A stretch of DNA of 64,000 bases from a bacterium CG_4_9_14_3_um_filter_65_15 (GTDB lineage Bacteria > Krumholzibacteriota > Krumholzibacteriia > LZORAL124-64-63). The notes below the pieces were generated by a model. The model saw only the letters and a program-made list of their open reading frames with translations. It had not been told where the DNA came from and ran no database searches. Positions 42,182-50,690 of the stretch are shown piece by piece. Within the stretch, counting starts at the first letter, position 1, and each line of letters opens with the position of its first letter. Where the stretch lies: assembly GCA_002790835.1 (NCBI GenBank), contig PFVX01000021.1, positions 1 to 64,000 on the forward strand. The letters are read 5' to 3'. The position numbers and the translations under genes were made by a program.

Positions 42182-43181
42182 CCCAACAATACTCGTCAGT
42201 CAACTTGATGACCCTGACGCGGAAGACGGAACTCCCGGGGAATCCGTAGTCGTCCACCACCCACTTGAGAGTCGCCCCCCCCTCGGCCGGAAGGTCCTCT
42301 TCCGGCAAGGTGATGTAGCCGCCCGGAACCGGGGTGTTGCCCCCGTAAAGCCGCATCTTGACGGTTTCGCCGACGCTCCAGGGGGATACGCTATACCCGA
42401 TCTGGATGGTATCACCGGCAGCGTAAAGGGATTGGGACGGCGCGAGCCACACGGTGCTGCTGCAGATCTCGTCATCTACCAGTTCGAAATCGCTGGAATG
42501 GCCCTCGCATCCGGAGATGTCCTCCGCGAAAATCCGCAGCCAGTAGTGGGTGTTGTCGGTAACCGATCGGTGGCCGGCATCGTTGAACGAATCCACCGCC
42601 CAGATGAACTCCCCGTCATCAGGAGTATCCCGGGCGATGGTTCCCACCAGCACCTCGTCGATATTGTGCCCGTAACGCAATTCGATCCCCACGCGCGCGA
42701 GCGTGTCGTGACTTTGCCAGGTGATCGGAAAATCATCGCCGGCGGTCAAGGTCGGATCCGGGTCGAAGGCCATGGTCTCGTTGATTTCGCAGGCGGCCGT
42801 GTTGGCGATGGCGAAAACCCCGGATTCCGCCGTGCACCCCGCTTCTCCCACGGCGGTGATCCGAATGGTGAAGTCCCCCCCGACACCTCCCAAGACGTCG
42901 GCGCTCCACGGGTAGAACAGGTCGTTCTCGGTGCTGGCGACCACGGTTCCCACCTTGGCCCCGGCCTGCCACAGTTCGATGGACACCGCATCGGCCTGGC
43001 CCGTTTTCTCCCACCGGATATTCGCCGGGACCCCGGACGGGAACGAGGCGCCGACCTGAGGAGCCAGCACGGTCAGGGAACAGGCTTGAGGCTCCGGGTC
43101 CGTCCCCCCACCGCCGCCGCAGCCGGCCAGGAGCAACATGAATCCCCCGAAAATCAGCGTACTCGATACCCATGGACGCAT
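42150..43181 (-). CDS. Secreted lipoprotein with repeated beta-sandwich domains
   Basis: A 343-residue lipoprotein. The signal peptide ends LLLAGC, followed by a glycine run. Three related segments of about 95 residues follow, each opening with a cysteine (QACSLTVLAPQVGASFPSG, AACEINETMAFDPDPTLTAG, EICSSTVWLAPSQSLYAAGD) and containing an I-x-W/I-x-Y strand with 'VSIELWQAG', 'VGIELRYG' or 'VKMRLYGG'. These look like fibronectin/Ig-like repeats of the kind found in Ser-Thr-rich GPI-anchored-type (DUF) beta domains. The ATG at 43181 follows AAGGAAG. Probably surface-exposed; no enzymatic motif was seen. Confidence 0.7.
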   Translation of the reverse strand: MRPWVSSTLIFGGFMLLLAGCGGGGGTDPEPQACSLTVLAPQVGASFPSGVPANIRWEKTGQADAVSIELWQAGAKVGTVVASTENDLFYPWSADVLGGVGGDFTIRITAVGEAGCTAESGVFAIANTAACEINETMAFDPDPTLTAGDDFPITWQSHDTLARVGIELRYGHNIDEVLVGTIARDTPDDGEFIWAVDSFNDAGHRSVTDNTHYWLRIFAEDISGCEGHSSDFELVDDEICSSTVWLAPSQSLYAAGDTIQIGYSVSPWSVGETVKMRLYGGNTPVPGGYITLPEEDLPAEGGATLKWVVDDYGFPGSSVFRVRVIKLTDEYCWGESDAFTIQN

Positions 43182-43293
43182 GGTGTCTTCCTTCGCTCGG
43201 TCGCCAAGATGAGAAATGAACATGCCCCGACAATTGTCCTTCCAAGATACGGATCGGGGGTGGGAAAGGGAATTCCCCCGTGTTGGGCCGCGC

Positions 43294-43881
43294 TCAGACC
43301 AGATCCAAGAAAGCCTGATGGATCCGCAGATCACTCGTCAGTTCCGGGTGAAAGGTCATGCCCAACAATCCCCCGCTGCGGACAGCCACCGGACGGCCCT
43401 CGTGGGTGGCGACAACCTCGACCAGGGGCCCGACCTCCACGATGAGTGGGGCCCGGATGAACACGGCCGAGAAATCCTCGCCCTTTCCCAGCATCCCGTC
43501 GGTCCGCACCGGAGCGGTGAAGGAGTCGATCTGCCGGCCGTATCCGTTGCGTTGGACCGTGCAGTCCAGCAGGCCCAGGGGCCGAACCCCGAAGTCGGTG
43601 GGGTCCTCGCCGTCCATCTTTGCCGCCAACATGATCAACCCGGCGCAGGTCCCCATGACCGGATGCGCGGCCGCAAATTCCCGCAGGGGTTCGCGCAGGC
43701 CGATCCGGTCGATCAAACGACTGAGGGTGGTGGATTCCCCTCCGGGAATGACCAGGCCACAGATCGCGGCCAGTTCCGCCGGCCGCCGCACCCTCACCGT
43801 GGAACGGCCCAGGGCGGCAAAGGCCTGGCGATGCTTTTCGAAATCACCCTGCAAAGCGAGCAAGCCCACCGGAGCGGTCAT
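43294..43881 (-). CDS. pdxT: Pyridoxal 5'-phosphate synthase glutaminase subunit PdxT
   Basis: A 195-residue class-I glutamine amidotransferase that supplies ammonia to PdxS for vitamin B6 synthesis. GLLALQGDFEKHRQAF is the PdxT N-terminus, VIPGGESTTLSRLIDR the oxyanion loop, the nucleophile Cys is in VMGTCAGLIMLA, and the His-Glu pair is in GMTFHPELTSD. The length fits. It lies 23 bases after the pdxS stop in the same operon, the usual arrangement of the deoxyxylulose-independent route. Confidence 0.97.
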   Translation of the reverse strand: MTAPVGLLALQGDFEKHRQAFAALGRSTVRVRRPAELAAICGLVIPGGESTTLSRLIDRIGLREPLREFAAAHPVMGTCAGLIMLAAKMDGEDPTDFGVRPLGLLDCTVQRNGYGRQIDSFTAPVRTDGMLGKGEDFSAVFIRAPLIVEVGPLVEVVATHEGRPVAVRSGGLLGMTFHPELTSDLRIHQAFLDLV

Positions 43882-43904
43882 TCTGCACCTTTCCCGCGGG
43901 TCGG

Positions 43905-44810
43905 TTACCAGCCGCGACCGGCCATCTTCTCGCTCTCATCCATCTCGTTCACGGCGCGGCCCTTCATGGCTTCGCCCAGGGTCAAGGACACCTCGACGAG
44001 CTTGGCCGGATCATCGTGGAAGGTCACGGCATCGACGATGGCCTTGGCCCGGGGAGCGGGGTCCTCGCTGGCGAAGATGCCGCTGCCCACGAACACCGTC
44101 TCGGCGCCGAGTTGCATCATCAGGGCGGCATCGGCCGGGGTCGCCACGCCGCCGGCGGCGAAGTTCGGCACCGGCAGCCGGCCCAGTTCGGCCGTCTCCA
44201 CCAGGACGTGATAGGGAGCGCCCAGGCGCTTGGCCTCGGCCATCATCTCATCCTTGCGCAACGTCTGCAGGCGGCGGATCCCTTCGGTGACCTCGCGCAT
44301 GTGGGTCACCGCCTCGACCACGTCCCCGCTGCCCGCCTCGCCCTTGGTCCGCATCATGGCCGCGCCTTCGCCGATGCGGCGCAGGGCCTCGCCCAGATTG
44401 CGACAACCGCACACGAACGGAACCTTGAAGTCGTGCTTGTAGATGTGGTTCTGGTTGTCGGCGGGCGTGAGCACTTCGGACTCGTCGATGAAGTCCACGC
44501 CCAGCGCCTCGAGGATCTGGGCCTCGGCGAAGTGGCCGATGCGCACCTTGGCCATCACGGGAATGGAAACGGTTTGCTGGATTTCGCGGATCATACCCGG
44601 GTTCGACATGCGGGCGATGCCGCCCATCTTGCGGATGTCCGACGGGATCCGCTCCAGCGCCATGACGGCGACCGCGCCGGCGTTTTCGGCGATCTTGGCC
44701 TGCTCGGCGTTGGTCACATCCATGATGACCCCCCCCTTGAGCATTTCGGCCAGCCCCACCTTGTGGCGGAACAGCTCCTGCAGCTCCTGGTCGTTCCTGG
44801 GTGTCTCCAT
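43905..44810 (-). CDS. pdxS: Pyridoxal 5'-phosphate synthase subunit PdxS
   Basis: A 301-residue TIM-barrel synthase that builds PLP from ribose 5-phosphate, glyceraldehyde 3-phosphate and ammonia. [20 protein letters not shown] carries the first-lysine region, [27 protein letters not shown] the substrate loops, and [20 protein letters not shown] plus [19 protein letters not shown] the phosphate sites. The ATG at 44810 has GGAGG seven bases upstream. It is the first gene of the pdxST pair and is divergent from the secreted protein at 45118. Confidence 0.97.
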   Translation of the reverse strand: METPRNDQELQELFRHKVGLAEMLKGGVIMDVTNAEQAKIAENAGAVAVMALERIPSDIRKMGGIARMSNPGMIREIQQTVSIPVMAKVRIGHFAEAQILEALGVDFIDESEVLTPADNQNHIYKHDFKVPFVCGCRNLGEALRRIGEGAAMMRTKGEAGSGDVVEAVTHMREVTEGIRRLQTLRKDEMMAEAKRLGAPYHVLVETAELGRLPVPNFAAGGVATPADAALMMQLGAETVFVGSGIFASEDPAPRAKAIVDAVTFHDDPAKLVEVSLTLGEAMKGRAVNEMDESEKMAGRGW

Positions 44811-45117
44811 GACCACGCCTCCTGTTTCGCAATCGGCCGCAGCCGAAATCAAGCCATCTCTGGTGTTGTCTGCTCCGGGAGCAGCATTTTCCTTTGCTCC
44901 CCAAGATAATACCTCCGCCAGGACGGCGAAAGGTGTGGTGAAGGCCCACGAGGGGGGTGGAGAACTTTTCTATTGATTATGATAAGTCAAATTTGTTAGG
45001 ATGACGATCTCCGGGGGGAGTTTTTGAACATCGGCTTTTCGCATCATACGGTCCGATAGGGCCGAGCCGGCTGGCTCACCTCGGTCTTGCTACTTCATCC
45101 TAATATGGAGGGAAACC
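44811..45117. promoter_or_regulatory. Divergent promoter region between pdxS and a secreted-protein gene
   Basis: On the plus strand TTGATT (44973-44978), 18 bases, then TAGGAT (44997-45002) is a plausible promoter and leaves a leader of about 110 bases. The leader contains CCGAG/CTCGG pairing around 45063-45088. No known riboswitch matches it. For pdxS only the ribosome site is clear; no promoter or PdxR-like operator was recognised. Confidence 0.4.
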
Positions 45118-45837
45118 ATGCGTACATTGATCCTGACCGTCCTGTGCCTGCTGCTGGCAGGTACGGCCCTGGCTGCGGAACGAACGGCCGTCGCCACTCC
45201 CGTCACCGGAGATGCCCTCTCGTTCACCCCCAGCGGCGCTGCCGGCGTCTGCACCATGGGCAACCTCAATCCTCCCGCATACTACATCGGGGACTGGATC
45301 TGGGGAGCCGAATCCTACAAGTACCTGTTCGACGCTGAGCAACCCCTGTGCTCCACCTGCAACGGGGGTTTCAAGGTGGAAACGGTCCACTTCTACATGC
45401 AGTTCGGCGTCGAGGACGTCCCGGTGACCTTCGGTTGCGCGGTGGACTTCGAGGAAACCATCTGGGATGAGGCCACCCAGTGCTTCCTGCCCGGGCCCGT
45501 CATCTGCGAATCCCCGGGCTACACCGTCACCATCGACCAGGCCGGGATGTACGACATCGCCCTGCCCTTGCCCACCGATTGTGCCTGCGCCTATTTCGGA
45601 TACAAGTACGCCCTGGGCATGAACATCCTGACTGCCTTCGACAGCTACCCCGGCGCCGTCACCGACGCCACCCCCGTCGGCTGCACGAGTTTCAACAACT
45701 ATGGGGCCGGCTGGTTCGACTTGCTGGATTTCGGTTTTCCCGGCGAGTTGATCATGTTCGGGGACATCGTCTGCTGCGAGAATCCCGTGGATGACCAGAA
45801 CGACACCTGGGGCGGCGTCAAGAGCCTGTTCCGGTAA
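45118..45837 (+). CDS. Secreted cysteine-rich protein with a short C-terminal motif
   Basis: A 239-residue exported protein. The signal peptide is residues 1-19 (LILTVLCLLLAGTALA-AE). The mature part has about nine cysteines, including paired CSTC and CAC/CC motifs, and looks like a single beta-rich domain (YKYLFDAEQPLCSTCNGGFK, ETVHFYMQFG). No known family was recognised. The C-terminus DTWGGVKSLFR matches KSFGSIKATYR at the end of the unrelated exported protein at 13880-14866, which suggests a shared sorting or anchoring signal. A strong terminator follows. ATG preceded by GGAGGGA. Confidence 0.75.
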   Translation: MRTLILTVLCLLLAGTALAAERTAVATPVTGDALSFTPSGAAGVCTMGNLNPPAYYIGDWIWGAESYKYLFDAEQPLCSTCNGGFKVETVHFYMQFGVEDVPVTFGCAVDFEETIWDEATQCFLPGPVICESPGYTVTIDQAGMYDIALPLPTDCACAYFGYKYALGMNILTAFDSYPGAVTDATPVGCTSFNNYGAGWFDLLDFGFPGELIMFGDIVCCENPVDDQNDTWGGVKSLFR

Positions 45838-45865
45838 GAGTCTCATCCTTCCTCGAAATGCCAAG

Positions 45866-45890
45866 GGGCCCGGGAATCCGGGCCCTTTTT
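45866..45890 (+). terminator. Rho-independent terminator
   Basis: GGGCCCGG (45866-45873) and CCGGGCCC (45878-45885) form a perfect eight-pair stem with a GAAT loop, extended by weaker pairs, followed by TTTTT. Confidence 0.95.
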
Positions 45891-45956
45891 CGGGGAATCC
45901 CTTGTGCGCCGGTATCTTATTCGGTGATTTGTGATCCTTTTGCAATATTTGTCCTG

Positions 45957-45962
45957 TATACT
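45957..45962 (+). promoter_or_regulatory. -10 element upstream of the subtilisin gene
   Basis: TATACT preceded by CCTG, a near-consensus -10. The best -35 at 17-18 bases upstream (GATCCT/ATCCTT) is poor. Transcription would start near 45969, with GGAGGAG just before the ATG at 46006. Confidence 0.45.
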
Positions 45963-46005
45963 TGTCTCGCTGATGTATCCCTGTCATTGACCGGAGGAGC
46001 CCAGG

Positions 46006-49000
46006 ATGATTCAGACTCGCATGACCCTGACCCTGCTTGTCATCTTAACGACAATTGCAGCAACAGCTTTTGCCGTTCCCGCCGCCCCGCGGGAATTCGT
46101 CCCGGTGCAGGATGGATTCCGTCCCCAAGGGACTTCCGTTTTGCCCTATGCTCCTGACCGGATCATGGTCATGTTCACCGCCGAGGCCATGGGCAAGGCC
46201 CGCTTGAACGTCGCCATGGAAATGGGTGCCAAAGCCGCCTCCCCCAGCACGGGAATTCCGTCGGTGGATGCCATCCTGACGGGCGTCGGGGTCACCGACA
46301 TCGTGCGGACCTACGGCCCGGCTGCGGACAAGGCCATGGCCGACTTCATCGGCCTCGAACGAGCCTTCACCCTCCAGGTACCCGAGGGCACGGACATTCC
46401 CGCCGCCGCCGACCGGTTGGCCGCCGACCCGAACCTGGACTACGCGGTGCCCGACCTGCGGGCCTTCCCCGCGACCGTGCCCAACGATCCCGGCTACCCC
46501 GACAACTGGGGTCACAACAACACCGCCCAGCTCCCGGGCTTCCGCTGGGCGCCTTTCTATTCCCACACCGGAGCCGGCGTCGGCACCGTGGGCTTCGACA
46601 CCAACGCGGAGAACGCCTGGAACGCGCCCACGGGCTTCGGCAACGCCGTCATCGCCATCCTGGATTCGGGCGTGGATACCGCCCATCCCGACCTCAACCT
46701 CATCACCGGCTACGATTTCGGTGACGGTGACACCAACCCCATGGACGACAGCGCCGCCCCCGGCCACGGCACCGCCTGCGCCGGCGTCGCCGCCGGTGTC
46801 GCCGACAACAGTGTGGGCATCGCCGGCATCGCCGGAAGCTGCAGCATCATGCCGCTGAAGGTGGCCGACAGCACCGGAGCCATGTACTTCTCCTACATCG
46901 ACAACGCCCTGATCTACGCCGCAGACCACGGCGCCGACGTCGTCAGCATGAGCTTCGGGGCCGGGGCCTCCCAAGGTGATATTCCGCCCACCGATGCCGC
47001 CCTGGCCTACGCCTACAACAACGGGGTGACCCTGCTGGCCGCCACCGGCAACGAGAACGCAGGGGCCATCAGCTATCCCGCCAACCATGAAAACGTGATC
47101 GCCGTCGGGGCCGCCTCGCCCTGCGACGGTCGCAAACGCTCCAGCTCCAATGCCGCCGATCTCAACCCCGGCGTCAGCGCCGACCCCAACAGCTACACCT
47201 GCGACGGCGAGCGCTGGTGGGGCTCCAACTACGGCGCGAACTTCCAGGATGCCTCAAATGCCGTCGACTTCATCGCCCCGACCATCCTGCCGACCACCGA
47301 CATCAGCGGCAGCGGCGGCTATCAGAGCGGGAATTACGAGCCGTTCTTCAACGGAACCTCCTGTGCCACGCCCTACGCCGCCGGCGTGGCGGCCCTGGTC
47401 AAGACGGCCTTCCCGTCCTACACCCCGGCCCAGATCCGCGACCGGTTGACCACCACCGCGATCGACATCATCAACGTCGAGTCGGTCTCCGGCTGGGATC
47501 GCTACTCCGGATACGGCCTGGTGGACGCTGAAGCGGCCGTGGGCGGCGGCCCGATTGCTCCGGTGGCCGATTTCACCGCCGATGTGACCAGCGGTTGCCA
47601 ACCCCTGACCGTCAATTTCACCGACCTGTCGATCAATTCGGTGACCAACTGGCTGTGGGATTTCGGCGACGGAGCCACCGACACCCTCCAGAACCCCGGC
47701 CACACCTACACCATCGCGGGCTCCTACACCGTGGCCCTGATCGCCACGGGGCCGGCGGGATCCGACACGTTGACCACGCCGAACTTCATCACGGTCAACC
47801 AGCCTCCCACCGCGGACTTTTCCGCCGATGTCCTGTCGGGCACCGCACCCTTGGCCGTCCAATTCACCGACCTTTCCACCGGTGGTCCCACCGCCTGGAT
47901 CTGGTACCTCGGGGACGGTAGCCAGAGCAACCTGCAGAATCCGTCCATCATCTATGCCGCGCCGGGCGATTACACCATCGTCCTTCAGGTCGACAACGCC
48001 TGCGGATCCGATGTGACCAGCAAGATCACCTACATCCACGTCACTGCTCCGGCGCCGCCGGTGGCGGATTTCTCGGGGACACCGACCTCGGGCTGTGCCC
48101 CGCTGGAAGTGCAGTTCACCGATGCCTCCACCGGGGACATCACCTCCTGGGCCTGGGACTTCGGCGACGGTGCCACCGACACTCTGCAGAACCCCCTGCA
48201 TACCTTCGTCAACGCCGGCTCGTATGACGTCGGCTTGACCGTGACCGGTCCCGGGGGCTTCGACAACCTGACGCTTTCGGCCATGGTCACCGTCTCCGGT
48301 CCTCCGACCGCCGCGTTCGCCATGAGCGACACCACCGGCACCGCACCCCTGATGGTTACCTTCAGTGACCTGTCCACCGGCGGCCCCACCGCCTGGGCCT
48401 GGGATTTCGGAGATGCATCCACCGATACGGTGCAGAACCCCGTCCACACCTATACCGCGGCCGGGGCTTTCACCGCCACCCTCATCGCCGGCAACGCCTG
48501 CGGTGCCGACACGACTTCCCTGCTCGTGCAGGTCGATCCGGTTCTCGGCCCCGTGGCGGCTTTCTCGGCCACGCCCACTTCCGGGTGCTCTCCTGTGGCC
48601 GTCAACTTCACCGACGAATCCACCGGCAGCATCACGGGCTGGAACTGGGACTTCGGGGACGCTACCGGCGACACGGTGCAGAATCCCAGTCACAATTACA
48701 ACACCGCCGGCAGTTACGACGTGCGGCTGATCGTCTTCGGCACCGGCGGCAACGACACCCTGACGGTGCCCGCCATGGTGACGGTGGACAGCATGGTGAC
48801 GGCGGCTTTCGACGCCGATGCGGTCGAGGGAGGCAATCCCTTCAACGTGACCTTCACCGACCAGTCCACCGGCGGTCCCACGTCGTGGCTGTGGGACTTC
48901 GGCGACGGCGCCACCGATACGCTCCAGAGCCCGTCCCACACCTACACCGTCTCCGGGACGTATTCGGTGTCCCTCACCGCGACGGGGCCCTGCGGGTCCG

Positions 49001-49329
49001 ACTCCATCTTGAAGACCGACCTGATCCTGGTCCACACGGCCTCGGGCGTGGGCGACATTGCCAATGCCCGCTTCGAGTTGGCCGGCGCCTATCCCAACCC
49101 CTTCAACCCGACGACGACGATCGCCTTCTCCCTGGCCCACCAGAGTCATGCGCGGCTGGAGGTCTTCGACCCCTCGGGCCGCCGGCTCGCAGTCCTGGTC
49201 GACGACACCATGGGGCCGGGCGACCACCGCGTCACCTGGCAGCCGTTCAACCAGTCGTCGGGAGTGTATTTTGCTCGACTGACCGCCGAAGGCCACACCG
49301 CCGTCACGCGCATGGTCCTGGTGCGCTGA
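46006..49329 (+). CDS. Secreted subtilisin-like protease with six PKD domains and a C-terminal sorting domain
   Basis: A 1107-residue S8 peptidase. Signal peptide at about 1-22; an I9-like propeptide region to about 150. The catalytic domain has Asp near 220 (AILDSGVDTAHPDL), His near 253 (GHGTACAGVAAG) and Ser near 452 (FNGTSCATPYAAGVAALV). Residues about 520-1010 contain six PKD domains, each with a W-x-W/Y-x-x-GDG-like core such as WLWDFGDGATDTLQNP; the second has WIWYLGDGSQSNLQNP. The last 80 residues (YPNPFNPTTTIAFSL... SSGVYFARL) are the type A C-terminal domain used for surface sorting in FCB bacteria. No secretion-system genes are in the window. Confidence 0.93.
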   Translation: MIQTRMTLTLLVILTTIAATAFAVPAAPREFVPVQDGFRPQGTSVLPYAPDRIMVMFTAEAMGKARLNVAMEMGAKAASPSTGIPSVDAILTGVGVTDIVRTYGPAADKAMADFIGLERAFTLQVPEGTDIPAAADRLAADPNLDYAVPDLRAFPATVPNDPGYPDNWGHNNTAQLPGFRWAPFYSHTGAGVGTVGFDTNAENAWNAPTGFGNAVIAILDSGVDTAHPDLNLITGYDFGDGDTNPMDDSAAPGHGTACAGVAAGVADNSVGIAGIAGSCSIMPLKVADSTGAMYFSYIDNALIYAADHGADVVSMSFGAGASQGDIPPTDAALAYAYNNGVTLLAATGNENAGAISYPANHENVIAVGAASPCDGRKRSSSNAADLNPGVSADPNSYTCDGERWWGSNYGANFQDASNAVDFIAPTILPTTDISGSGGYQSGNYEPFFNGTSCATPYAAGVAALVKTAFPSYTPAQIRDRLTTTAIDIINVESVSGWDRYSGYGLVDAEAAVGGGPIAPVADFTADVTSGCQPLTVNFTDLSINSVTNWLWDFGDGATDTLQNPGHTYTIAGSYTVALIATGPAGSDTLTTPNFITVNQPPTADFSADVLSGTAPLAVQFTDLSTGGPTAWIWYLGDGSQSNLQNPSIIYAAPGDYTIVLQVDNACGSDVTSKITYIHVTAPAPPVADFSGTPTSGCAPLEVQFTDASTGDITSWAWDFGDGATDTLQNPLHTFVNAGSYDVGLTVTGPGGFDNLTLSAMVTVSGPPTAAFAMSDTTGTAPLMVTFSDLSTGGPTAWAWDFGDASTDTVQNPVHTYTAAGAFTATLIAGNACGADTTSLLVQVDPVLGPVAAFSATPTSGCSPVAVNFTDESTGSITGWNWDFGDATGDTVQNPSHNYNTAGSYDVRLIVFGTGGNDTLTVPAMVTVDSMVTAAFDADAVEGGNPFNVTFTDQSTGGPTSWLWDFGDGATDTLQSPSHTYTVSGTYSVSLTATGPCGSDSILKTDLILVHTASGVGDIANARFELAGAYPNPFNPTTTIAFSLAHQSHARLEVFDPSGRRLAVLVDDTMGPGDHRVTWQPFNQSSGVYFARLTAEGHTAVTRMVLVR

Positions 49330-49350
49330 CCGGGTGACCGGTCATGGAAA

Positions 49351-49378
49351 AAGCGCCTCGGCTCCGGCCGGGGCGCTT
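49351..49378. terminator. Bidirectional terminator between convergent genes
   Basis: AAGCGCC (49351-49357) pairs with GGCGCTT (49372-49378) and an inner CGGC/GCCG stem closes a TCCG loop, about 12 pairs in all. Runs of T follow on the plus side (TTTGTTTCT) and A-runs precede, so it can act on both strands for the subtilisin and DinB genes. Confidence 0.9.
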
Positions 49379-49404
49379 TGTTTCTGTCCCGATTCGCGAT
49401 GGCT

Positions 49405-49887
49405 CTACTTGATGGCCCCCTCCAGCCCCGCAACCCGCCGCAACAATCCGATCTGGCCCGCATGATAGGCCTGATGCAGCAACAGGAAACCCAGCAAAGA
49501 CCCCAGCGTCTCTTGAGGGTCGTCAAAAGGGCTATAGGGGGCCTTGTCCTGCAGACCCGATTCGTCGATCCCGGACAGGGAAGCCTGGAACCGTTTCTCC
49601 ACCGCCTCGAAATCGTCCAACAGGCGCTCCCAGGACGGCCCATCCGCCGCCGTCGTGCCCGAGGATCCGCGGGCGTAGGCCTCGCCGGCGTCCTTGGTCC
49701 ACAGGGATTCCCCGCCCAGCAGGGAAACCGCCGAATCATAGGATTTGATCAGGTGCCCCAGCACCCAGTTCATGTGGTTCCCGCCGGTGGGGGGAGTGAC
49801 GCGGCTATGGCTCTCCTCCACACCTTCCAGATCCCGGCGAATCATCAACCCCGTGACCCGGGCCTGACGCAACAATTCCTGTTTCAT
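49405..49887 (-). CDS. DinB/YfiT-type metal-binding four-helix protein
   Basis: A 160-residue DinB-superfamily protein, often thiol-dependent (mycothiol, bacillithiol) enzymes or stress proteins of unknown substrate. The metal-binding histidines fit the pattern: NWVLGHLIKSYDSAV and LLHQAYHAGQIGLLRR. The ATG at 49887 is preferred because AAGGAG stands six bases upstream; two upstream in-frame ATGs at 49893 and 49902 exist. It follows the MarR gene on the same strand and may be controlled by it. Confidence 0.82.
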   Translation of the reverse strand: MKQELLRQARVTGLMIRRDLEGVEESHSRVTPPTGGNHMNWVLGHLIKSYDSAVSLLGGESLWTKDAGEAYARGSSGTTAADGPSWERLLDDFEAVEKRFQASLSGIDESGLQDKAPYSPFDDPQETLGSLLGFLLLHQAYHAGQIGLLRRVAGLEGAIK

Positions 49888-49911
49888 GCTCATCTCCTTC
49901 ATCGGCTCCGA

Positions 49912-50346
49912 TCACGGCCCGGCAGATTTCGTCGCCTCGGCCACCGCCGCCATGACCCGGTCAAAACCGGCACGATCCTGATCATCGACGCGCCCGAGGA
50001 TGTCCGTCTCCAGATCCTCGATCACACGCCGGGCCTGGTACCCCAGTTCTCGCCCCTGGTCCGTGACGTCGATGAGATAGGAACGTCGGTCCCGGGGGTT
50101 TTTCCGGCGCACGATCAGATCCTGCTTCTCCAGTCTGTCCAGGAGCCCGGTCAGGCTGGAGGCCTTCAAACCGAATACACGCCCCACCTGTCCCACAGTG
50201 AAAGGCCCGAAGCAGGCGACGAAGGCCAGCACGTTCCCCTCGAGTGGGCCCACGGACAGGGTGGATTCCTCAAGATAGGCACTCACCAGCCGCAGCGCCT
50301 TGTGCAGCGGAGAGATAATGTTCAACGGCTTGCGAGGTCTTTCCAT
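49912..50346 (-). CDS. MarR-family transcriptional regulator
   Basis: A 144-residue winged-helix regulator. The core is LEGNVLAFVACFGPFTVGQVGRVFGLKASSLTGLLDRLEKQDLIVRRKNPRDRRSYLIDVTDQG (recognition helix and wing), with dimerisation helices at both ends. The ATG at 50346 has GAGGAG upstream. Immediately upstream lies a perfect 13-base palindrome, so it very probably represses itself and the DinB gene ten bases downstream. The ligand is unknown. Confidence 0.92.
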   Translation of the reverse strand: MERPRKPLNIISPLHKALRLVSAYLEESTLSVGPLEGNVLAFVACFGPFTVGQVGRVFGLKASSLTGLLDRLEKQDLIVRRKNPRDRRSYLIDVTDQGRELGYQARRVIEDLETDILGRVDDQDRAGFDRVMAAVAEATKSAGP

Positions 50347-50356
50347 GGGGCTCCTC

Positions 50357-50393
50357 TTTATTACGAAACCGTACTTTACTGTTTCGTAATAAA
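50357..50393. promoter_or_regulatory. Perfect 13-base palindromic operator upstream of marR
   Basis: TTTATTACGAAAC (50357-50369) is exactly repeated in inverse as GTTTCGTAATAAA (50381-50393), with an 11-base spacer. It lies 11-47 bases before the marR start codon and overlaps the stop of the upstream gene remnant. The position fits autoregulation by the MarR protein. Confidence 0.85.
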
Positions 50394-50690
50394 TAAGCAA
50401 GCCGCTAATCCTGCAAATGTTCTCCCCAGCCGTTGCAATTGCGTTGCCAGGACCCCATCGACAACGGGTCCAATCGCCTCCAGCCCGGTGGACGCATAGC
50501 CGCCTACGGCGTAGGTCATGGTGATGACCGCCCCGTTTGGCCCGGGGGTGATGTCAAACGTCTAGGCCTGCGGAAACCGCCATGGCCTGCAACGGGCCCA
50601 AGGCCCCGCGCAACCGCAACAGCTTGTCGGGAATTGCCTGAACAACCTCCAGGTGGCGGGCCCACCGGCCCTCCCCGGCGTCCTCGAGAT
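50376..50690 (-). pseudogene. Remnant of an SRPBCC (polyketide-cyclase/START-like) protein
   Basis: The minus strand encodes, in two frames, the C-terminal half of an SRPBCC-fold protein: GRWARHLEVVQAIPDKLLRL and ALGPLQAMAVSAG in one frame (ending at 50554), then TFDITPGPNGAVITMTY and AVGGYASTGLEAIGPVV in the next frame (50561-50376). These four blocks occur in that order in intact family members. A one-base frameshift near 50558 breaks the reading, and no start or N-terminal half is left. It is fused upstream to the decarboxylase remnant at about 50690. Confidence 0.7.

Noticed and set aside
45003-45117. Riboswitch before the secreted protein gene
   Set aside because: The leader can fold, but no consensus blocks of known classes (c-di-GMP, TPP, cobalamin, glycine) were found.
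22278-49329. A complete type IX secretion system
   Set aside because: Two cargo-like proteins carry FlgD/type A C-terminal domains, but none of the secretion machinery genes (PorU, PorV, Sov) is in the window.
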